A program made the translations under genes and the position numbers. Below are positions 60,217 through 64,000 of a stretch of DNA of 64,000 nt, in pieces. The number at the start of each line of letters is the position of its first letter. Position 1 is the stretch's first letter. The notes beneath the pieces are model-generated. The model ran no database searches. It saw nothing but the letters and a program-made list of their open reading frames with translations, and had not been told where the DNA came from. The stretch is from F1-120-MAGs238 sp964484185 (GTDB lineage: Bacteria > Planctomycetota > Phycisphaerae > Phycisphaerales > UBA1924), in assembly GCA_964484185.1 (NCBI GenBank), contig CAZAEQ010000022.1, positions 11,061 through 75,060 on the forward strand, in the 5' to 3' direction.

Positions 60217-61863
60217 TCAAGGATCAAGCAGGGTTGGTTCAGCACTTGCAGTTAATGCTGGGCGGACAGGTGCCGATTGCTGTGGCCGCACCGAAACCTC
60301 AGGTATCTCAGGCAGTTCTTTCGCTGACTTAGCCCCCGCATCTTCAAACTTTCGCAGAGTCGGCATCAGTCGTGTTTCGACCGATCGCACTGCTTTGTTG
60401 TACGATTCAACCGTCTTATTGAGCCCATCGCCGACCTTTGCAAGATGTTCCCACGCAGTCGCCGCCCGGTCATGCAGTTCGCTGCCAATCGTAAAAAGCT
60501 CTTTCGCCTGATCTTCGAGCCGCTTCTCCCGCCATCCAAGTGCAACCGTCTTCAACAAGCCAATCAGCGATGATGGAGTAGCCAGAATCACTCCAGTTTC
60601 CGCGGCGGTTTCGATCAGCGTTGGACGCCGGCGCAGAGCCGCATCAAGAAATTGATCTCCTGGAATAAACATGACGACAAAATCAGGCGAACCTTTGTAC
60701 TGGGACCAGTATTGCTTTTTCGCCAGCGATTGCATCTGTTGCTCTACATGCGTCGCAAAGCGTTGAAAACACTCCTCGCGCTTGTCAGCATCGGGCGCAT
60801 CAATCGCGTCCAGATACGAGCTGATGTTGGTCTTGGCATCTACCACAATTTCTCGCTGATTTGCCATAGTGACAATCAGGTCAGGTCGAAGGAGATTGCC
60901 GCCGGAATCGCGGGTGGAGTGCTGCGTATTGAAATCGGCGTAAGCGGTCATCCCAGCAAGCTCGACAAGCCGTTCCAATTGAATTTCGCCGTATCGGCCA
61001 CGGATCTCTGGTCGTTTCAGCGCGCCCACCAGCTTCCCAGTCTGGTCTCGCAGTGAGTTGTTCGATTCGCTTACCCCCCGGATCTGTTCGCTCAGCTTTC
61101 CAAATGACTCTGCTCGCTCGCGTTCGATCTCGCCCAGCTTTTCTTCAGTCTTCTTGAGTGATTCCCCAATGGGTTTCACCATCACCTCAACCGCTGCCTG
61201 CCGTTTTTCCATGTCCGCCGTCGCCGCCGCGTGTTGCGCGCCCAGTTTGGCCTCCGCCATTTTCACCAGTTCAGTATTCGCATGTGCAAGCGCCTGCTGC
61301 GCTGCACTGCTGAACGCGGCTCGTGTCTGCTCGTTGAGTTCGCGAATGCGAGTCTCCAGCCGTGTCATTTCATCTTTCAGCACACGCCGTTCTGCCTCAA
61401 GCGTCTCACGCTCGCTCGCACTCCTGGCTTCGGCCTCTCGCTTCAAAGATGCAAAGCGCTGTTCGAAACCTTCCTTTTCGCTCTTGAGCTCCGCTTCAAA
61501 CATCTCGCGGAGATGGCGATGTGATTGTTCCGCGGAAGCACTGACATCGCTCAATTCTGCACGGTGCACACGCGATTGGCCTTCGAGCTCAGCTTCCAGT
61601 CTGGCTCGATCCGCGCCAATCTTCATTTTTTCAGCCGAAAGCAAATCGAGTTTGGTGGTAATTTCGGCTTCGCGTGCCCTTGCATCGGCTCGCACTCTCT
61701 CTACTTCGCCGCGGGCGGTCGCAACATCTTGTTCCAGTCGCGACATCGCAGCTGTTACAGCGCCGGCCTCGACGATCAGTTTGCTTCGAGCTACGAACAA
61801 CCAGACACTCATGGCGACAAGGCCAAGACAGGCAATCAAAAACCCAATTGTCACTGGTTCCAT
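60217..61863 (-). CDS. rmuC: RmuC-family DNA recombination protein
   Basis: A 548-residue protein. ATG 61863 was chosen because GGAGGG lies about 10 bases upstream and the transmembrane helix (MEPVTIGFLIACLGLVAMSVWLFVAR) then starts the protein; the frame runs to 61932. A long coiled coil follows (about 30-260), then the RmuC nuclease-like domain (GRYGEIQLERLVELAGM, RPDLIVTMANQREIVVDAKTNISSYLDA, FVVMFIPGDQFLDAAL, ATPSSLIGLLKTVALGWR). RmuC limits inversion of repeats and affects recombination; a PD-(D/E)XK-type fold is assumed. The C-terminus is Pro/Ala-rich. It converges with LEPR gene 2 (9-base gap). Confidence 0.94.
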   Translation of the reverse strand: MEPVTIGFLIACLGLVAMSVWLFVARSKLIVEAGAVTAAMSRLEQDVATARGEVERVRADARAREAEITTKLDLLSAEKMKIGADRARLEAELEGQSRVHRAELSDVSASAEQSHRHLREMFEAELKSEKEGFEQRFASLKREAEARSASERETLEAERRVLKDEMTRLETRIRELNEQTRAAFSSAAQQALAHANTELVKMAEAKLGAQHAAATADMEKRQAAVEVMVKPIGESLKKTEEKLGEIERERAESFGKLSEQIRGVSESNNSLRDQTGKLVGALKRPEIRGRYGEIQLERLVELAGMTAYADFNTQHSTRDSGGNLLRPDLIVTMANQREIVVDAKTNISSYLDAIDAPDADKREECFQRFATHVEQQMQSLAKKQYWSQYKGSPDFVVMFIPGDQFLDAALRRRPTLIETAAETGVILATPSSLIGLLKTVALGWREKRLEDQAKELFTIGSELHDRAATAWEHLAKVGDGLNKTVESYNKAVRSVETRLMPTLRKFEDAGAKSAKELPEIPEVSVRPQQSAPVRPALTASAEPTLLDP

Positions 61864-62090
61864 CCGCAACCCTCCATGTGCCCGAGAGTGTACCAGCACA
61901 CGCCTCTGGGTCTGAGATGTAGGTGTTGTCATTCCATAACAGATGTGAGACCAACCTGCCGAATTGGCATCCAGCGACCCTTTTGTCCTGTTGAGGCAGG
62001 CCCCTTCCGGCTCAGAACCCCTTTTTTGATCGACTAGAGCAGGGTTGCTTGGCGTCCTCCTTCCGGCATCCCATTTGCCATTGTCACCTC

Positions 62091-62645
62091 GTGAGAGTTT
62101 CGCGGCTTCATTCTACCGATTCGGACTCTGGCCGGTATGGCCAGAACGCTGAACCGTCGGAACTTGGAGCTACCCGATTTAACCTGCTCCTTTCGTGTGC
62201 AGGTTGGCGGCCAGATCCCTGGGTTGAGCGGTTCCCAAGACTGCTTGAACCAATGGGGATTGCCTCTCACACCGCCCGCTGCGGCAAGGAAGCGTCTGCT
62301 CTCATCAAGAGCATTCCCATCCATCTCGCAGTGGTCGATCTCGCAATCCCGCTCGATGGTCGTGGCGATGCCATGACTGACGATGCCGGGATTCGGCTCC
62401 TTGAGTTGCTCGCTCGTCTGGATTCGCCGCCACCAACCGTGGTGATCAAGCGTGGTCTGGGTGGGCGGGACGATTGCCGCGAAATGACGGCAGCGCTCCG
62501 CGCTGGTGCATTCTCGGTGGTTGACAGACCCAAGGGCGTCGACGACTTGGAAATCATGCTTGAAGTCTTGCGCCGGGCGCTCGTCCGGTTCTACAAGGGC
62601 AGATGGCCAGGCGGCACAGGAGTCATTCCCCCAAACTTTGCGTGA
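62091..62645 (+). CDS. Degenerate receiver-like protein
   Basis: A protein of ~184 residues with GTG 62091 as a tentative start (TTG 62049 also possible; no clear ribosome site). Residues about 45-170 resemble a response-regulator receiver: FNLLLSCAGWRPDPW, HLAVVDLAIPLDG (Asp in the phospho-acceptor position), LLELLARLDSPPPTVVIKRG (Lys where the conserved Thr/Ser is usual) and ALRAGAFSVVDRPKGVDDLEIMLEVLRRAL (the usual K-P is R-P-K). The acidic pocket is incomplete, so it may act without phosphorylation. No output domain. It precedes groES by 95 bases on the same strand. Confidence 0.65.
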   Translation: MRVSRLHSTDSDSGRYGQNAEPSELGATRFNLLLSCAGWRPDPWVERFPRLLEPMGIASHTARCGKEASALIKSIPIHLAVVDLAIPLDGRGDAMTDDAGIRLLELLARLDSPPPTVVIKRGLGGRDDCREMTAALRAGAFSVVDRPKGVDDLEIMLEVLRRALVRFYKGRWPGGTGVIPPNFA

Positions 62646-62740
62646 GCAAAGGGTGGCGCAGAAAATCAGATTTTCGTGCACGCAGTGGGATCGCTCTCAT
62701 TCGTGCCTTTGTGTGTCTCGTTTCCCCGGAGAGTTTTCGT

Positions 62741-63055
62741 ATGGCAAAGTCACCTGTTAAGACGTCAATCAAGCCCTTGGGCGACAAGATCCTCATCAAG
62801 CGCGATGAGGCCAAGACCAAGACCGACATGGGCATCTATCTGCCCGAAGCCGGACAGCAGAAGTCTGTCACCGGCATCGTCGAAGCGGTTGGCGATGGCC
62901 AGCTCGATATGAAGACCGGCAGTCGCATCCCCGTTGGCGTGAAAAAGGGCGACCGCGTCCTTCTCTCCAAATACGGCGGCAACGAAATCGAAATCGGCGA
63001 ACTCAAGCTCTTCTTCGTTGATCCCGAGGACATCCTCGCAGTGATCGAAGGCTAA
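62741..63055 (+). CDS. groES: Co-chaperonin GroES
   Basis: A 104-residue subunit of the heptameric lid of the chaperonin. ATG 62741 follows GGAGAG and gives the normal start (SIKPLGDKILIKRDEA). It has the mobile-loop region TKTDMGIYLPEAGQQKSVTGIVEAVGDG and the closing VGVKKGDRVLLSKYGGNEIEIGELKLFFVDPEDILAVIE. Upstream extension of the frame is not coding. No CIRCE inverted repeat was found in the 95 bases upstream. groEL follows after 58 bases. Confidence 0.97.
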   Translation: MAKSPVKTSIKPLGDKILIKRDEAKTKTDMGIYLPEAGQQKSVTGIVEAVGDGQLDMKTGSRIPVGVKKGDRVLLSKYGGNEIEIGELKLFFVDPEDILAVIEG

Positions 63056-63113
63056 GCCGAATCGCGTTCAAACACATTCAACAGATTAATCACCCCAGGA
63101 AAGGTCTATTCAC

Positions 63114-64000
63114 ATGGCAAAGATGATCGCTTACAACACCGACGCCCGCGAGCGCATTCTCCGCGGCGTTCAGAAACTCGCCCAAGCTGTCAAAGTCACC
63201 CTCGGTCCATCCGGCCGCGTGGTTGTCCTTGAGAAAAGCTTCGGTTCGCCCACCGTCACCAAAGACGGCGTGACCGTTGCCAAGGAAGTCGAACTCGAAG
63301 ATCAATACGAGAACCTCGGCGCTCAGATGGTGAAGGAAGTCGCCAGCCGCGCATCCAAAGATGCCGGCGACGGAACGACCACCGCCACAATCTACGCAGA
63401 AGCCATCTACTCAGAAGGCCTCAAGAACATCACCGCGGGTGCAAACCCCAACCTCATCAAACGCGGCATCGACGCTGCGATTGAGACCGTCGTTGACGAA
63501 CTCAAGAAGATGAGCAAGAAAGTCGAAACCAGCAAGGAAATCGCCCAGGTCGGCACCTGCTCCGCCAATCACGATGAAGAAATCGGCCAGATCATCGCCG
63601 ATGCCATGGAGAAGGTTGGCAAAGACGGCGTCATGACCGTCGAAGAAGGCAAGAGCCTCAAGACCGAAGTTGAACTCGTTGAAGGCATGCAGTTCGACAA
63701 GGGCTTCCTCTCTCCTCACTTCGTCACCAACGCCGCGACCATGGAGTGCGTGCTCGATCAGCCGTACATCCTGATCAGCGAAAAGAAAGTCAACAGCGCC
63801 AAAGACCTGCTCCCCATTCTCGGCAAGATCGCTGAGTCGGGCGCCAGCCTCCTCATCATCGCTGAAGACATCGAAGGTGAAGCTCTCGCCACTCTCGTCG
63901 TCAACAAGCTCCGCGGCGTCCTCAAGATCTGTGCAGTCAAGGCTCCAGGCTTCGGCGATCGCCGCAAGGCCATGCTCGATGACATCGCAGTTCTCACTGG
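63114..64000 (+). CDS. groEL: Chaperonin GroEL (3' end outside window)
   Basis: The first ~295 residues of the 60-kDa chaperonin, cut by the window end. The start ATG 63114 follows AAAGGTC. Motifs: VKVTLGPSGRVVVLEKSFGSPTVTKDGVTVAKEVEL, KDAGDGTTTATIYAEAIY (ATP-binding), AGANPNLIKRGID, GKDGVMTVEEGKSLKTEVELVEGMQFDKGFLSPHF and VVNKLRGVLKICAVKAPGFGDRRKAMLDDIAVLTG. Gly replaces the usual Lys/Arg-Asn in LGPSGRVVVL (commonly LGPKGRNVVL). This reflects a divergent planctomycete GroEL; whether other copies exist cannot be seen here. Confidence 0.97.
   Translation, partial: MAKMIAYNTDARERILRGVQKLAQAVKVTLGPSGRVVVLEKSFGSPTVTKDGVTVAKEVELEDQYENLGAQMVKEVASRASKDAGDGTTTATIYAEAIYSEGLKNITAGANPNLIKRGIDAAIETVVDELKKMSKKVETSKEIAQVGTCSANHDEEIGQIIADAMEKVGKDGVMTVEEGKSLKTEVELVEGMQFDKGFLSPHFVTNAATMECVLDQPYILISEKKVNSAKDLLPILGKIAESGASLLIIAEDIEGEALATLVVNKLRGVLKICAVKAPGFGDRRKAMLDDIAVLT

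Noticed and set aside
62646..62740. CIRCE element (HrcA site) upstream of groES
   Set aside because: No TTAGCACTC-N9-GAGTGCTAA-like inverted repeat could be found.

Overview
The window looks like chromosomal DNA of a planctomycete, most likely near the class Phycisphaerae. I infer this from several features: a four-gene tandem array of prepilin-type proteins; a secreted carboxypeptidase ending in a dockerin-like EF-hand pair with a terminal Gly-Cys; exported proteins with an N-terminal LEAR-SAAP motif of the planctomycete LEPR type; and many small membrane proteins with CxxC zinc ribbons. BamD-like and LptE-like lipoproteins point to a diderm envelope. No phage, transposon, CRISPR array or plasmid gene was seen. 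The DNA reads as a stable chromosome with about 57 protein genes and one tRNA.

Layout. 1-5.6 kb: end-truncated nadB, a lipoprotein, an anchored protein, and a B12-dependent acyl-CoA mutase catalytic subunit. 5.6-9.4 kb: glycine-rich RRM protein with an attenuator-like leader, a zinc-ribbon membrane protein, a queuosine-precursor transporter, and a fused B12-binding/G-protein chaperone that completes the mutase. 9.4-15.4 kb: scpB, a DUF58/transglutaminase pair, a PilZ-like protein and an adhesin-like lipoprotein. 15.8-19.3 kb: RNase Y, a parvulin-like lipoprotein and a zinc-ribbon protein. 19.4-24.3 kb: four tandem pseudopilin-like genes with terminators between some of them. 24.3-34.4 kb: aspS, a lipid kinase, an SDR, a thiolase, an M14 carboxypeptidase, astB and two small membrane proteins.

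34.5-43.7 kb: alaS, then an F0 operon (atpZ, an atpI-like gene, atpB, atpE, atpF, atpH) that runs into pgk and citrate synthase without the F1 genes atpA/G/D/C, then tRNA-Cys. 43.8-50.3 kb: an internally duplicated exported protein, a FAD/Fe-S D-2-hydroxyacid dehydrogenase, thiG and a LysR regulator. 50.3-56.4 kb: an FkbM methyltransferase, a Tat-exported epimerase-like protein, and an envelope cluster of BamD-like, LptE-like and FtsH proteins. 56.4-60.2 kb: a coiled-coil protein and two tandem LEPR-type calcium-loop proteins. 60.2-64 kb: rmuC, a degenerate receiver protein, groES and truncated groEL.

Points of most interest. The mutase carries the Phe/Gln pair of isobutyryl-CoA mutase rather than the Tyr/Arg pair of methylmalonyl-CoA mutase, and its B12 and G-protein modules are a separate gene, so it resembles an IcmF cut in two. 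The pseudopilin array has a variant H-X13-DN C-terminal signature and a shared 5' leader element. ATP synthase subunits c and b both carry apparent cleavable signal peptides. The RRM gene has a terminator-like hairpin in its 5' leader. All functional statements come from sequence reading and family knowledge; no database search was run.
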